Below, in pieces: positions 1 to 10,545 of a stretch of DNA of 64,000 nucleotides. The stretch lies in contig JAUVAX010000005.1 of the NCBI GenBank assembly GCA_030591685.1, positions 43,798 to 107,797 of the forward strand, written 5' to 3'. Every line of letters starts with the position of its first letter. The stretch's first letter is position 1. The stretch comes from Pseudobdellovibrionaceae bacterium (GTDB taxonomy: Bacteria; Bdellovibrionota; Bdellovibrionia; Bdellovibrionales; UBA1609). Below the pieces are notes generated by a model. That model did no database searches and was not told the origin of the DNA. It saw only the letters and a list, made by a program, of their open reading frames with translations. The position numbers and the translations under genes are program-made.

Positions 1-2511
1 GACACTTCTTGAGCTCCTTGGGTTGGCTTCAATCATAAAAATTTCATCGTTTTTTATAGCTAATTGTAGGTTCAAAAAGCCGATGACATCCATTTCTTGG
101 GCCAACTCACAGCTCATCTTCTGAATCAACTCTGCCACCTCAGGCTTTAACCTTTGTGGGGGTAATACTCCCATGCTGTCGCCACTGTGAACGCCTGCGG
201 CCTCAATATGCTCGACAATTCCTCCCACAACGACCCAGTCGTCACCTCGAACCAAGTCCACATCGACCTCTAAGGCACGATCTAAAAATTGATCCATTAA
301 GCAGGGCTGAGTTTTTGACATCATGTTGCCGTTACGCTCAAAGTAGGATTTTAAATCGGTCTCGTCCTCTATGATCTCCATGCACTGCCCCCCTAAAACA
401 TACGAAGGCCTGCACAGTAAGGGAAAGTCGACCACGTTACAGGCCTCTTTAGCCATTTCGTAATCATAAGCCATAGCTGCTTTAGGGATTTTAAATTTTA
501 ATTTTTTACACAACTCAATAAATTGACCGCGATCCTCAGCTAAATCCATGGACTCTATAGTGGACCCCAACATTTTGTAACCAGCGTTGACCAAACTAGA
601 GGCCAGCAAAATGGGCGTTTGCCCCCCGAGCTGAGAAACAAATCCCTCAGGGTTCACATGACGGAATACCTCAAGTACGTGCTCTGAGGTTAATGGTTCA
701 AAATACAGTTCATTAGCGGTATCGTAATCTGTCGATACTGTTTCAGGGTTAGAGTTCACCATAATGACATGTTTGCCAAAGGACTGAAACTCTTTAACAG
801 AACGAACACAGCTATAATCAAACTCAATCCCCTGACCAATTCGGTTAGGCCCACTGCCTAAAACTACAACCTGTGGTTTTTCAATATGGCGAGGGGCACA
901 AGAAGACCAGTAGGTTGAATAAAAATAAGGGGTCTGCGAAGCAAACTCACCAGAACATGTATCTACCTGCAGATAACTCGGAAAAATTTTATTTTCACTA
1001 CGGTAGGCTGATACTGATTGAGCGGGCAAATTTTTTAAAACCTCAATACGACAATCTGAAAAGCCAAGTCGCTTTGCTTTTATTATAAGTTCGGGGCTCA
1101 GCTCTGAGGCCTTTAAATCACTTTCAAATTTTGAGATTTCTTGAATTTGTTCTAAAAACCATGGAGTAATGGCTGTTATTTCAAAAATTTCGTCGATAGT
1201 TTTGTTCTCTCTAAAGGCCTGAAACAAATGAAATATACGCTCACTATTGGGTATGGAAACCTTGCTTTCATCATAAATCACCTCAGCAATGCCCTGTGGA
1301 GACATTTCTAACGACAAGAGAGCTTTCATAAAAGATTCTTTAAAGGTTCGCCCAATCCCCATGACTTCACCGACGGACTTCATTTGAATAGAAAGAATAT
1401 CCTTGGCCCCATGAAATTTTTTAAATGCAAATCGAGGTATTTTAGTCACCACATAATCTAAGGCCGGCTCAAAACATGCCGGAGTTGATTTAGTAATATC
1501 ATTTTGAATTTCATCTAAGTGGTAGCCTATCGCCAGAAGTGCAGCAATTTTTGCTATGGGAAACCCAGTTGCTTTGCTGGCCAATGCTGAGGATCGACTC
1601 ACTCGAGGATTCATTTCAATAACAATGCGATCCCCCGTTTTAGGGCAAACAGCAAATTGTACATTGGCGCCGCCTGTTTCAATGCCTACTTTTTCAATGA
1701 TGGCTTTCGCCTCCATTCGCATTTCTTGGTATTCATGGTCAGTGAGAGTCTGTTGAGGGGCAACAGTAATACTATCCCCTGTGTGAACTCCGCAAGGGTC
1801 AAGGTTCTCAATAGAGCAAACGACAACAAAAGTCCCCGCTCGGTCGCGCATGACTTCAAGTTCGTACTCTTTCCACCCTAAAATACTCTCTTCAACCAAA
1901 ACCTCTGAGGTGGGGCTTGCGTGTAAGGCTTGAGCCAACTTAACCTTATACTCTTCAGTTGAGTAGGCGATGCCACCACCACCGCCACCTAAAGTGTAGT
2001 TTGGCCTCAAAATTATGGGAAAGCCGATGTCGTCCACAACACCTAGGCCTTGTTCAAAACTTTTTACAATTTCACTCTTAGGGTACTTGGCACCCAGGTC
2101 GTCTAAAATTTTACGAAACTTATCTCTGTCCTCAGCCCTTTGAATCACCTCAGAGGTGGCCCCTAGCATTTTGACCCCTAGGCGCTCTAGTACCCCTGAC
2201 TCTTCAAGCTCTATACCTAAGTTTAAAGCCGTTTGACCTCCGAGAGTTGGGATTAAAGCATCGGGCTTTTCTTTTTCTAGGATTTTTTCTAAGAAGTTTT
2301 TTTTAAGAGGCTCTATGTAAACCTTTGTCGCTATATCTACGTCGGTCATAATTGTAGCGGGGTTAGAGTTAACTAAAATAACCTCCAGCCCTTCACTCAT
2401 TAAAGCCTTACAGGCCTGTGTGCCCGAATAGTCAAATTCACAGGCCTGACCAATTTGAATAGGACCGCTTCCTAGGATTAAGACTTTTTTTATATTTTCT
2501 CTCTGAGGCAT
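1..2511 (-). CDS. carB: Carbamoyl-phosphate synthase large subunit (partial, 3' end outside window)
   Basis: Makes carbamoyl phosphate from ammonia (delivered by CarA), bicarbonate and two ATP, for pyrimidine and arginine synthesis in the cytoplasm. The frame is open from an ATG at 2511 to the window edge, giving 837 codons of the usual ~1070. The first synthetase half begins with a nucleotide-binding loop ([18 protein letters not shown]) and has the glycine-rich ATP-grasp stretch [10 protein letters not shown]. The second half restarts with [18 protein letters not shown] and ends in the window at [11 protein letters not shown], a metal-ligand motif of the second ATP-grasp domain. The missing part should be the end of that domain and the allosteric MGS-like domain. 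It lies 14 bases downstream of an unknown gene that separates it from carA, in the same operon. Family assignment is secure. Confidence 0.97.
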   Translation of the reverse strand, partial: MPQRENIKKVLILGSGPIQIGQACEFDYSGTQACKALMSEGLEVILVNSNPATIMTDVDIATKVYIEPLKKNFLEKILEKEKPDALIPTLGGQTALNLGIELEESGVLERLGVKMLGATSEVIQRAEDRDKFRKILDDLGAKYPKSEIVKSFEQGLGVVDDIGFPIILRPNYTLGGGGGGIAYSTEEYKVKLAQALHASPTSEVLVEESILGWKEYELEVMRDRAGTFVVVCSIENLDPCGVHTGDSITVAPQQTLTDHEYQEMRMEAKAIIEKVGIETGGANVQFAVCPKTGDRIVIEMNPRVSRSSALASKATGFPIAKIAALLAIGYHLDEIQNDITKSTPACFEPALDYVVTKIPRFAFKKFHGAKDILSIQMKSVGEVMGIGRTFKESFMKALLSLEMSPQGIAEVIYDESKVSIPNSERIFHLFQAFRENKTIDEIFEITAITPWFLEQIQEISKFESDLKASELSPELIIKAKRLGFSDCRIEVLKNLPAQSVSAYRSENKIFPSYLQVDTCSGEFASQTPYFYSTYWSSCAPRHIEKPQVVVLGSGPNRIGQGIEFDYSCVRSVKEFQSFGKHVIMVNSNPETVSTDYDTANELYFEPLTSEHVLEVFRHVNPEGFVSQLGGQTPILLASSLVNAGYKMLGSTIESMDLAEDRGQFIELCKKLKFKIPKAAMAYDYEMAKEACNVVDFPLLCRPSYVLGGQCMEIIEDETDLKSYFERNGNMMSKTQPCLMDQFLDRALEVDVDLVRGDDWVVVGGIVEHIEAAGVHSGDSMGVLPPQRLKPEVAELIQKMSCELAQEMDVIGFLNLQLAIKNDEIFMIEANPRSSRSV

Positions 2512-2525
2512 ATTACATAGACCTA

Positions 2526-3185
2526 TTATATTCTAAGGCCCACACCGTCAGTATAGATTTTATCTGCTGCAATGTGAGCGTATTGTTCGTATTTATTTTT
2601 CATTTTAAATATTTTAAATATAAATTGCTCTCTCGCCCCAGCTTGCCCCTCAATGGGTAGTATTTTATTTTTCTTAATACCCTTGAGAATAAATTTTTTA
2701 GACTCTTCGGGGTGAAAACAAAAAGACTGAGTAAAACAAAAGTTGTCTTCATGGGGAATTAATCGCCCCTCAAATATATCGCCCTTATTAAAACCATATT
2801 TTAAGGGCATTCTTTTTAAAATCATTTTATAATCTGAAAACAAATCCTTAATGTGCATATCCTCTTTAGAGAATTTAATAAACTCAAATAAACTATGGCG
2901 AGTGTTTTTTAGATTATTAAAAAGGACTTTCTGTTCTTCAAGGATTTCAAAATCATCTAACTCAGAACAAACCTCAACTGGAGCACGCCCATAAGCATTC
3001 AAAGGGCGGTGAAATAAAAACCAATCCCCAAATTGTTTCATTTTCATATTATAGTTTTCAGCCTCTTCATCTAAAAAGCCCGTGCCTTCAAAAAATACAA
3101 TTCGCCCTTGCTCAACATCATCAGCAAACTCCTCAGTGGTGAAACACTGTAATAAACGATCTGTTAATGGCTCATATATATTCAT
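2526..3185 (-). CDS. Unknown protein encoded between carA and carB
   Basis: A 219-residue soluble protein with no recognised family, signal peptide or membrane segment. It is rich in Phe, Lys, Glu and aromatic residues and looks like a folded cytoplasmic protein. The C-terminal half contains a stretch with two Phe/His clusters ([12 protein letters not shown]) and a basic segment ([15 protein letters not shown]). Its start codon overlaps the carA stop by four bases, so translation is probably coupled to carA, and carB follows after 14 bases. That context suggests a role connected with pyrimidine or carbamoyl-phosphate metabolism, but this is only inference from position. No catalytic motif was found. 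Confidence 0.8.
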   Translation of the reverse strand: MNIYEPLTDRLLQCFTTEEFADDVEQGRIVFFEGTGFLDEEAENYNMKMKQFGDWFLFHRPLNAYGRAPVEVCSELDDFEILEEQKVLFNNLKNTRHSLFEFIKFSKEDMHIKDLFSDYKMILKRMPLKYGFNKGDIFEGRLIPHEDNFCFTQSFCFHPEESKKFILKGIKKNKILPIEGQAGAREQFIFKIFKMKNKYEQYAHIAADKIYTDGVGLRI

Positions 3186-4249
3186 TGAATCTGCTTTATA
3201 AAGTAATCAAATAACCCTTCGGCATCTCTCGGGCCAGGGTGACTCTCTGGATGAAATTGTACACTCATACACTTTTTTTCTAAACACATGATGCCGGACA
3301 CCGTTTGATCATTTAAGTGGGTGTGACTCACTGTCACATTTTCGGGGAGACTCTTTTTATCAACAGCATAGCCATGATTTTGGCTCGTCATGTAAATGAG
3401 GTCCAAATTATGGTCCTTTACGGGCTGATTGCTCCCCCTATGGCCAAATTTCAACTTATAAGTACTCGCCCCTAAGCTTTGAGATAAAATTTGATGCCCC
3501 ATGCAAATGCCAAAAATAAATCGGTGCCCCAAGAGCTCTCGAACGGTTTCCGTAGCCTCTAAAACCTCAACAGGGTTACCCGGGCCATTAGTCAGCATAA
3601 CCCCATGAGGGTCCCAGCTGAGTATTTCTTTAGCACTTGTTCTTGAAGGAAATACTTTAATTTGTGAGCTTCTCTTTTTTAACTCTCTGAGGATGTTTTT
3701 CTTTAATCCAAAATCTAGGACCGCGACCTTGGCCCCAGAGGGGCGATCCCCTTTGAGCTCATAGGGTTCTTTACAAGTCACAGCATGAACCCAATCAGAG
3801 TCCATTTTTTTTTGAGCCTGAATAAGCACAGAGGCCTGATCTTGAGCCTCTTTTTTTGTACTGGCCTTCACAACTGCACCCCAGGGGGTGCCTTTTTCTC
3901 GAAGGCATAAAACAAGACTTCTTGTATCCATGCCCTCTACAACAGGCACTCCTTTTTGAGTGAGTCGCTCAACCCAAGATTTATCTCTAGTTGAGTTTTG
4001 CATTTCAAGGCAAAGAAGACCTTGAATCCAAATGTCCTTAGACTCCCATACCCCATCGTCAACTCCATAGTTACCTTGTTGAGGGGCCGTCATCACCATA
4101 ATTTGAGAATAGTATGAGGGGTCTGTCGCTATTTCTTCATAACCGCTATGGGAGGTGTTAAATACAACTTCTCCGGCTTTTGGCTCACCACCGAGCCACT
4201 GACCAGAGAAAACCTCCCCCGAATCTAAAACTAAAAAACCTAATGACAT
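3182..4249 (-). CDS. carA: Carbamoyl-phosphate synthase small subunit (glutaminase)
   Basis: Hydrolyses glutamine and channels ammonia to CarB. At 355 residues it has the normal CarA length. The N-terminal CPSase domain opens with LVLDSGEVFSGQWLG and includes FNTSHSGYEEIATDPSYYSQ. The C-terminal class I amidotransferase domain carries the nucleophile in FGICMGHQILSQSLG and the His/Glu pair in QFHPESHPGP, so the triad is intact. The stop codon of pyrB shares a base with this start, and the stop of carA overlaps the next gene, so pyrB, carA, the unknown gene and carB form one tightly packed operon. Confidence 0.97.
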   Translation of the reverse strand: MSLGFLVLDSGEVFSGQWLGGEPKAGEVVFNTSHSGYEEIATDPSYYSQIMVMTAPQQGNYGVDDGVWESKDIWIQGLLCLEMQNSTRDKSWVERLTQKGVPVVEGMDTRSLVLCLREKGTPWGAVVKASTKKEAQDQASVLIQAQKKMDSDWVHAVTCKEPYELKGDRPSGAKVAVLDFGLKKNILRELKKRSSQIKVFPSRTSAKEILSWDPHGVMLTNGPGNPVEVLEATETVRELLGHRFIFGICMGHQILSQSLGASTYKLKFGHRGSNQPVKDHNLDLIYMTSQNHGYAVDKKSLPENVTVSHTHLNDQTVSGIMCLEKKCMSVQFHPESHPGPRDAEGLFDYFIKQIQ

Positions 4250-5169
4250 TACCTGTCCCCTAACACTTTTTGCAACAAAGCGGCTCTGACATAAACTCCA
4301 TTTTCGACCTGCTGGTGGATCACAGTACGAGAGTCTTTTACAATGTCTCTTGTGATCTCTTCATCCACCACAAAAGGCCCAGGGTGCATAATTATAGCCT
4401 TATCACTGAGCGATCCTATGCTTTTTTTGTTAAGTTGGTAGTTTTGTATAAAATTTGATAAATCAGCCTTAGTTGAATGTCGCTCTTTTTGAACCCGTAA
4501 AGACATCGCCACATCACACCAATCAAGTGCCGAAGTTAATTGTTCAAAGTTTTCAACCTCTCCCCACTCACTGGGTGAGGGCATAAAATCTTTCGGTGAG
4601 CAGATGGCCACCTCAGCCCCCAAAGCAAGCAATAAACTTTTATTAGAATGAGCAACACGACTATGCCGAACGTCTCCAATGAAAACTATTTTTTTACCCT
4701 TAATCTCTCCGAGTCGCTCTTTAATAGTAAATGCATCCAGTAACGCCTGAGTCGGGTGATGAAACTTACCATACCCAGCGCTAATACATGGTTTTTGAGA
4801 GGTTTTAAAAAACTCTCTCACACCTTCATCTTCATCGGAGCGAATAATAAAAGCATCGGGCTGAACGGCATGTAAGTTTAGTAACGTGTCTAGGGCCGTC
4901 TCCCCTTTTTTAATACTGGTCGTTGAGTTTGCAATAAAAGTAACGGGCCGTATACCCAAGCGATTGCAGGCCATTTCAAAACTAAACCGAGTCCTGGTGC
5001 TGGATTCAAAAAAAACTAAGGCGACTGATTTGTAACTTAAACTTTCGTTTCTTCTTAAAAACTGCTTGTGCCTTACAAAGGAATGTTTGAACTGAGAAGC
5101 TAAGGAAAACAGCTGTCCGATGGTTTGAATATTTAAATCGGTAACTGAAAAAAGGCCACTATTTTTCAT
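4249..5169 (-). CDS. pyrB: Aspartate carbamoyltransferase catalytic chain
   Basis: Condenses carbamoyl phosphate with aspartate, the committed step of pyrimidine synthesis. Key motifs are SSTRTRFSFE (carbamoyl-phosphate binding), HPTQALLDAFT and MHPGPF near the C-terminus. The frame is open to a GTG at 5199, but I place the start at the ATG at 5169. A -35/-10 pair (TTGACG, 18 bases, TATAGT) lies across the upstream codons so that transcription would begin at or one base before this ATG, and the protein then starts like known PyrB chains, giving 306 residues. The message would therefore be leaderless. No pyrI-like regulatory chain follows; carA comes next. Confidence 0.95.
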   Translation of the reverse strand: MKNSGLFSVTDLNIQTIGQLFSLASQFKHSFVRHKQFLRRNESLSYKSVALVFFESSTRTRFSFEMACNRLGIRPVTFIANSTTSIKKGETALDTLLNLHAVQPDAFIIRSDEDEGVREFFKTSQKPCISAGYGKFHHPTQALLDAFTIKERLGEIKGKKIVFIGDVRHSRVAHSNKSLLLALGAEVAICSPKDFMPSPSEWGEVENFEQLTSALDWCDVAMSLRVQKERHSTKADLSNFIQNYQLNKKSIGSLSDKAIIMHPGPFVVDEEITRDIVKDSRTVIHQQVENGVYVRAALLQKVLGDR

Positions 5170-5176
5170 CAAAGCC

Positions 5177-5206
5177 ACTATAGCCGCGGTATTTAACACT
5201 CGTCAA
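5177..5206 (-). promoter_or_regulatory. Sigma-70-like promoter of the pyrB-carA-carB operon, leaderless arrangement
   Basis: On the minus strand there is TTGACG (5206-5201), an 18-base spacer and TATAGT (5182-5177). With normal geometry the first transcribed base is 5170, one base before the ATG of pyrB at 5169. No Shine-Dalgarno sequence precedes that ATG, which fits a leaderless transcript. Seen in the sequence; activity is inferred. Confidence 0.55.
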
Positions 5207-5287
5207 TAAAACCCTACTCATGTGGATTTAAAATTAACCCCAATATTGACTCTTGCCTACAAACAGGGCAGTGGCTGGGCTTCTTAG

Positions 5288-5992
5288 TTAGGGGATGGGC
5301 TTAAAAACTCTCCCCCAACGAACACTCGGCAAGGCCCCTCCTAACACAGGGTCAGTCCAGTCTATGGACATCCAAATCATTACCCCACGCCCCACAATAG
5401 AGCTTTTTGTAACCCCACCCCAAATGCGTGAATCCTCACTGGCCACCCTATTATCACCTAAAACTAAATATTCATCAGGGCTGGCGGTCATTACAAAGTC
5501 ATTAATTATAGGGGCCTGCTCAGCGGGCAAAATAACTAGGTTTGATTGGTCCTCAATGGTCTCAACAGATACATTTAAATACTCAGCACCAGAAATGCCT
5601 TTAAATTTTTGTGTCGAAGCTTTATAGACCGCTTCTGTGGAATTAATTTTAACCCTGTTGCCCTCAATTTTTAGAGTTTCACCGGGCAGAGCCACAACCC
5701 TTTTAACGCAAAAGTATTCCGTATTTTTAGGGCAGTGAAAGACTATTACGTCTCCTCGCTCAATGGCAGGGTCTTGGCCAAAAGCACTCGACCATACAAA
5801 GGGGAGTTTGAAGCTAAATATAAAATCCCCAGGGAGAAGAGCTGGAACCATCGCCTCTGTCGGGACCCTGTAGGCTGACACCACAAAGGCTCTGAGTAGT
5901 AGTGCTACGACCACTGCCACAATGAGCCCCTCAGCATAGTGCCTAAGAGAGGATTTTAATATTTCGAGAACCTTTTTAAAAATTAACATCAT
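5288..5992 (-). CDS. Signal peptidase I paralogue lacking the catalytic serine
   Basis: Third of three tandem S26A signal peptidase genes, 234 residues with one N-terminal membrane segment at about residues 20-40. The family fold is clear: RVPTEAMVPALLPGD, FCVKRVVALPGE with the general-base lysine (K97), and GDNRVASEDSRIWG. However, the catalytic serine of the usual PSGSM box is alanine here (A47; codon at 5854-5852), and the preceding SG is TE. The reading was checked directly on the DNA. Without the nucleophile it should not cleave signal peptides by the known Ser/Lys mechanism. It may be a regulatory or substrate-binding partner of its two neighbours. The start lies one base after the stop of the middle gene, so the genes are co-transcribed. 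Confidence 0.9.
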   Translation of the reverse strand: MMLIFKKVLEILKSSLRHYAEGLIVAVVVALLLRAFVVSAYRVPTEAMVPALLPGDFIFSFKLPFVWSSAFGQDPAIERGDVIVFHCPKNTEYFCVKRVVALPGETLKIEGNRVKINSTEAVYKASTQKFKGISGAEYLNVSVETIEDQSNLVILPAEQAPIINDFVMTASPDEYLVLGDNRVASEDSRIWGGVTKSSIVGRGVMIWMSIDWTDPVLGGALPSVRWGRVFKPIP

Positions 5993-5993
5993 A

Positions 5994-6749
5994 TTATTTG
6001 ATTATAGTTAATAAACGATCACTCCTCAACTGTCCTAAGCTACATAACGGCGTGTCTTTAAATGTTTCATGACAGCTCATCCATATAAACCGAGCATGAC
6101 CCAACAAATTTTCAAGGGGCAGCGGACCCCATACTCTTGAGTCCGCTGAACGATCACGATTATCACCCATTAAAAAAATATGGCCCTCTGGCACCTGAAC
6201 CGGGCCGTAGCCCTTTGAAAACCCCTCTGAGCCATAACGAACTAAATAACGCTCTTTTGACTCGTAATAATAACGCCACCCATCAAGCCCGTTTAAATCA
6301 GACTCTGTGGCTTGAGGAAAAACTTTTTTAATATCTAAAACAGGCTCCTGGCTTAAAGCCGAACCATTAATTATAATTTTACCATTTGAAAGCACCTGGA
6401 TAGTATCACCAGGCCAACCGATCACTCGCTTGACCATAAAATAATCAAACTGCTTTACAGACCTAAAAACAACCACTTGGCCTCGGCGCGGAAGCTTAGG
6501 GCCGAAGCTCCAACTTTTAGAAAACGGCCACCTAAAGCCAAAGGCCGATTTACTTACTAAAATATAATCATTAACAAGCAGGCTGGGGATCATGCTCCCA
6601 CTGGGGATGACATAGGGTTCAAAAAAAGCCCACCGGACCGACATAAGTACGGAAAGCGCCACTACAAACTGCAGCAGCGACTTTACGACTTTTTTAATAT
6701 GATTTTTATTGGTGGACACTGTGGAGTAGACGCTTCCATCTAACTTCAA
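5994..6749 (-). CDS. lepB: Signal peptidase I (second tandem copy)
   Basis: Membrane-bound Ser/Lys protease that removes signal peptides from exported proteins. It is about 250 residues with one N-terminal transmembrane helix, then YVIPSGSMIPSLLVND with catalytic Ser52, YFMVKRVIGWPGD with catalytic Lys107, and GDNRDRSADSRVWG. The ATG at 6749 overlaps the upstream lepB by 44 bases. A GTG ten codons later (near 6719) would reduce the overlap, so the exact start is uncertain. Wording around the active site is very close to the first copy, indicating a fairly recent tandem duplication. Acts at the cytoplasmic membrane facing the periplasm. Confidence 0.93.
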   Translation of the reverse strand: MKLDGSVYSTVSTNKNHIKKVVKSLLQFVVALSVLMSVRWAFFEPYVIPSGSMIPSLLVNDYILVSKSAFGFRWPFSKSWSFGPKLPRRGQVVVFRSVKQFDYFMVKRVIGWPGDTIQVLSNGKIIINGSALSQEPVLDIKKVFPQATESDLNGLDGWRYYYESKERYLVRYGSEGFSKGYGPVQVPEGHIFLMGDNRDRSADSRVWGPLPLENLLGHARFIWMSCHETFKDTPLCSLGQLRSDRLLTIIK

Positions 6750-7473
6750 AAGGGTTACAAATGGAGCTCAATAAAAATATTTTATCACTCAACATTTTAT
6801 CACAACTGAGCCAAACAAAACCAGCCCGGCCAACAAGGTTTTCCCTTGGAACAAAACGCTTATCAGGGGCCCACCTTCGGCTATCACTAGAGCCATCACG
6901 GTTATCCCCCATTACAAAATAAGAATCTTTAGGAACAATATAAGGCCCATATGTAGAGCCATCACTGGTCCCCTTTTGCAATAAAGTACTATAAGTTTGG
7001 TCGCCTAATGTTTCTTGCCAGTGCACATGGTTTTCTGTCATCGGAACGCCAAAACTAGTCACCCCCTCAAGCCAAGCAAAATCAGAGCTTAGGTTTGTGG
7101 GCACACTTTTTTCGATCAATTGGTCGTTGATATAAAGGTTACCGTTTTCATAATAAACCCTATCCCCAGGAACCCCAACAACTCGTTTAATATAAAATAA
7201 ACTCATATCTTCAGGGTACTTAAATACAATCACCTCTCCCCTTTTGGGGTCTGAAAATTTGACTAAAAAATTTTCAGTGAACGGGGCTCTCACCCCATAG
7301 ACCATTTTATTTACAAATATATGATCATTCACAAGCAGGCTCGGCAACATGCTGCCTGAAGGGATCACATAGGCCTCTAAAAATAGCCACCGTATAATGA
7401 GGGCGATTAATACAGCGACGAGTAATGACCCCGTCCCTTCAGTCCAATAATTTTTAGTTAATACTCGCTTCAC
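6706..7473 (-). CDS. lepB: Signal peptidase I (first tandem copy)
   Basis: Leader peptidase of the S26A family, 255 residues. One N-terminal membrane helix (about residues 15-35) is followed by YVIPSGSMLPSLLVND with catalytic Ser41, FYIKRVVGVPGD with catalytic Lys96, and GDNRDGSSDSRRW. It starts one base after the stop of lepA, the classic lepA-lepB arrangement, and continues into two further signal peptidase genes. Having two apparently active enzymes fits a genome with many exported proteins, as seen elsewhere in this window. Confidence 0.95.
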   Translation of the reverse strand: MKRVLTKNYWTEGTGSLLVAVLIALIIRWLFLEAYVIPSGSMLPSLLVNDHIFVNKMVYGVRAPFTENFLVKFSDPKRGEVIVFKYPEDMSLFYIKRVVGVPGDRVYYENGNLYINDQLIEKSVPTNLSSDFAWLEGVTSFGVPMTENHVHWQETLGDQTYSTLLQKGTSDGSTYGPYIVPKDSYFVMGDNRDGSSDSRRWAPDKRFVPRENLVGRAGFVWLSCDKMLSDKIFLLSSICNPFEVRWKRLLHSVHQ

Positions 7474-7474
7474 T

Positions 7475-9274
7475 TTAATCCTCCACCTTTAATATTGCTA
7501 AGAAAGCCTTTTGTGGCACTTCAACGTTCCCAATTTGCTTCATTCTTTTTTTACCCTCTTTTTGCTTTTCAAGTAATTTTCTTTTTCGGGTAATATCACC
7601 GCCATAACACTTAGCCGTGACGTCCTTTCTTAAAGCGCCAATAGTTTCTCGAGCTATAATTTTAGCACCAATACCGGCCTGAATGGCAATCTTAAACTGA
7701 TGACGGCTGATTAATTCTTTAAGTTTAGCGACCAGCTGCCGCCCTCGATGCTGAGCTTTTGACTTATGAACAATAATACTCAAGGCGTCCACTGGCTCTG
7801 CATTTAATAAAATATCCATTTTAGCTAAATCAGACTCCCTGTAATCAGCCAACTCATACTCCATCGAAGCATAGCCCTTTGATATAGATTTTAACTTATC
7901 ATAAAAATCTAAGACCATTTCGTTTAACGGCAGGAGGTATTCAATGATCACCTTTGAGTCTGAAATAAACTCCATTTTTTGCTGCTCTCCGCGTTTATCC
8001 TCACAGAGTTTTAAAATATTACCTATATACTCAGGTGGCGTGTGTAAACTTAAAAGCACATAGGGCTCTTTCATGTACTCTATGCCCGCAGGGTCGGGCA
8101 TATCAGCAGGGTTTTCTATTTCAAACTCTTCACCGTTTGTGAGTTTTACTTTGTAAACCACGGTAGGAGCTGTCGTAATTAAATTTAAATCAAATTCTCT
8201 TTCGAGCCTCTCTTGAATGATTTCCATATGGAGTAAGCCTAAAAAACCACACCTCATACCAAAACCTAAAGCCGCAGAGCTTTCGTTTTCAAAAGTTAAA
8301 CTTGAGTCATTTAAGGCTAATTTTGCAAGGGCCTCTTTTAGAGCCTCAAAATCAGTCGAGTCTACAGGGTAAATGCCTGAAAACACCATAGGCTTAACCT
8401 CTTTAAACCCACTCAAGGGCAGATCAGAGCCTTTTTTTAAATGAGTGATTGTATCACCCACTTTAACGTCACTAATATCCTTCATTCCACAGGTTAAAAA
8501 GCCCACTTCACCGGCCTGTAAAAGGCCCAATGGGTCAGGCGTCGGAGTAAATACTCCCAACTTTAATACTTCAAAGTCCTTATCTGAGGCCATAAATTTA
8601 ATACGATCCCCTTTTTTAATCTCCCCATCAACAACTCTGACTAAAATGACAACCCCTTGGTAGGGGTCAAACCACGAATCAAAGATCAAGGCCCTGAGTG
8701 GCTTTGATCGGTCGGCAGTTGGGGGCTGAACTTTTTTAACAACCTCCTCAAGGATCTCCTTAATGCCTTTACCCTCTTTAGCACTGGCTAAAACCGCCTC
8801 AGAGGCATCTAACCCTATGGCGTCTTCGATCTGCTGTCGAACCCCTTCAGGGTCGGCAGCGGGGAGGTCAATTTTATTTAAAACAGGGATAATATCTAAA
8901 TCGTTATCTAAAGCTAAATAAACATTGGCTAAGGTTTGTGCCTCTACACCTTGTGCGGCATCTACAACGAGTACCGCCCCTTCACAGGCCGCCAGTGACC
9001 GGGAGACTTCGTAGTTAAAATCTACATGCCCAGGAGTATCAATTAAATTTAATTGGTAGGTGTTCCCGTCGTCCGCTTTGTACATAATTCGAACGGTTTG
9101 GGCTTTAATGGTTATGCCGCGCTCTCTTTCGATATCCATAGTGTCGAGAAACTGCTCTTTCATTTCTCGATCAGATAAAGCGCCTGTCACCCTTAAAAAA
9201 CCATCGGCAAGAGTCGACTTGCCGTGGTCAATGTGGGCGATTATAGAAAAGTTACGAATAAACTCAGGCTTCAT
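7475..9274 (-). CDS. lepA: Elongation factor 4 (LepA), ribosome-associated GTPase
   Basis: Translational GTPase that acts on stalled or misassembled ribosomal complexes. It has 599 residues, the normal family length. G-domain motifs are [10 protein letters not shown] (G1), RGITIKAQ (G2), DTPGH (G3) and NKIDLP (G4). The LepA-specific C-terminal domain ends with the typical [20 protein letters not shown] run. It follows metK by 16 bases and leads directly into the lepB array, so metK, lepA and three lepB genes look like one transcription unit. Confidence 0.97.
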   Translation of the reverse strand: MKPEFIRNFSIIAHIDHGKSTLADGFLRVTGALSDREMKEQFLDTMDIERERGITIKAQTVRIMYKADDGNTYQLNLIDTPGHVDFNYEVSRSLAACEGAVLVVDAAQGVEAQTLANVYLALDNDLDIIPVLNKIDLPAADPEGVRQQIEDAIGLDASEAVLASAKEGKGIKEILEEVVKKVQPPTADRSKPLRALIFDSWFDPYQGVVILVRVVDGEIKKGDRIKFMASDKDFEVLKLGVFTPTPDPLGLLQAGEVGFLTCGMKDISDVKVGDTITHLKKGSDLPLSGFKEVKPMVFSGIYPVDSTDFEALKEALAKLALNDSSLTFENESSAALGFGMRCGFLGLLHMEIIQERLEREFDLNLITTAPTVVYKVKLTNGEEFEIENPADMPDPAGIEYMKEPYVLLSLHTPPEYIGNILKLCEDKRGEQQKMEFISDSKVIIEYLLPLNEMVLDFYDKLKSISKGYASMEYELADYRESDLAKMDILLNAEPVDALSIIVHKSKAQHRGRQLVAKLKELISRHQFKIAIQAGIGAKIIARETIGALRKDVTAKCYGGDITRKRKLLEKQKEGKKRMKQIGNVEVPQKAFLAILKVED

Positions 9275-9290
9275 ATACAGCGCGAACCTT

Positions 9291-10451
9291 TTAAGAAAGA
9301 GTTTTTACAATATCTTTAAGAGCCTCTACTTTATTGGTGCGCTCCCAAGTAAACTCTTCTTCTTCGCGTCCAAAGTGCCCATAGGCTGCCGTTTTAATAT
9401 AACGGGGTTTTAATAAGTCCAGCTCTTTAACTATATCTGCAGGCTTTAAAGTCCAAAGTTCTCTAACGGCTTTTGTTAACAGATCTGGTCCCACTTTACT
9501 GGTGCCATAATCGTTGATCATGATGCTTACTGGCTCCGCCACACCAATAGCATAGGCCAACTGCACTAAACATTTATCTGCTAGGCCGGCTGAAACAATA
9601 TTTTTAGCCACATGTCTTGCGGCATAAGCCGCCGAACGATCTACCTTTGAAGGATCTTTACCTGAAAAGGCCCCGCCACCATGAGCCCCATGGCCACCGT
9701 ATGTATCAACAATAATTTTACGACCCGTTAACCCACAGTCACCCATTGGCCCACCAATAACAAAACGGCCTGTTGGGTTGATGAAAATTTTAGTTTTATC
9801 ATCGATCCACTTATCGGATACAGATTTAGCAATGAGCTCCTCTCGCAAATACGATTGCAAATCTTCTAATGACACGTCTTCAGAGTGCTGTGTTGAAACA
9901 ACTATGGCGTCTACTCTTTTAATCTTGCCCGCCTCATACTCAACGGTGACCTGACTTTTACTATCAGGTCTTAAAAAAGATTTTTTATCACTTTTACGGA
10001 TCTGAGCTAAATCTTTAACCAACTTGTGTGAAAGGCTCAGAGATAAAGGCATAAGCTCTGGTGTTTCATTCACCGCATACCCAAACATTAAACCCTGGTC
10101 GCCAGCACCTTGCTCGTGTTGGTCATCATCAACCCCCATAGCAATGTCTGGTGATTGTCGATCTATCGATGTTAATACGGCACACGTTTGATAGTCATAG
10201 CCTTTATCACTACTATCGTACCCAATTTTTTTAATGGTTTCTCTTACGATTTCTGGCATATCCACGTAACAACTTGTTGTGATTTCACCAGCAAGGGCCA
10301 CAAAACCTGTAGAAATCATGGTCTCACAAGCCACTCGGCCCTTTGGGTCTTTTGCTAAAATAGCGTCTAGTACGGCATCAGAGATTTGATCCGCCATTTT
10401 ATCCGGATGACCTTCAGAAACAGATTCACTGGTAAATAGGTAGTCTTTCAT
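9291..10451 (-). CDS. metK: S-adenosylmethionine synthetase
   Basis: Makes S-adenosylmethionine from methionine and ATP. The frame is open to 10505, but the ATG at 10451 is chosen because it is preceded by GAGGGG at good spacing and begins [18 protein letters not shown], the usual MetK start, giving 386 residues. Visible motifs are the ATP/metal loop [25 protein letters not shown], and the glycine-rich [16 protein letters not shown] active-site loop. No SAM or other known riboswitch could be recognised in the roughly 95 bases upstream, although a -35-like TTGACC is present there. First gene of the metK-lepA-lepB unit. Confidence 0.97.
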   Translation of the reverse strand: MKDYLFTSESVSEGHPDKMADQISDAVLDAILAKDPKGRVACETMISTGFVALAGEITTSCYVDMPEIVRETIKKIGYDSSDKGYDYQTCAVLTSIDRQSPDIAMGVDDDQHEQGAGDQGLMFGYAVNETPELMPLSLSLSHKLVKDLAQIRKSDKKSFLRPDSKSQVTVEYEAGKIKRVDAIVVSTQHSEDVSLEDLQSYLREELIAKSVSDKWIDDKTKIFINPTGRFVIGGPMGDCGLTGRKIIVDTYGGHGAHGGGAFSGKDPSKVDRSAAYAARHVAKNIVSAGLADKCLVQLAYAIGVAEPVSIMINDYGTSKVGPDLLTKAVRELWTLKPADIVKELDLLKPRYIKTAAYGHFGREEEEFTWERTNKVEALKDIVKTLS

Positions 10452-10545
10452 AAAACTATACCCCTCGAAGTTAAAGTTTAAAGATAAACCTTTACCAGAA
10501 AACATCCCCAGCGGTCAAATTCGACAATCAAAACAAATGGGACAC

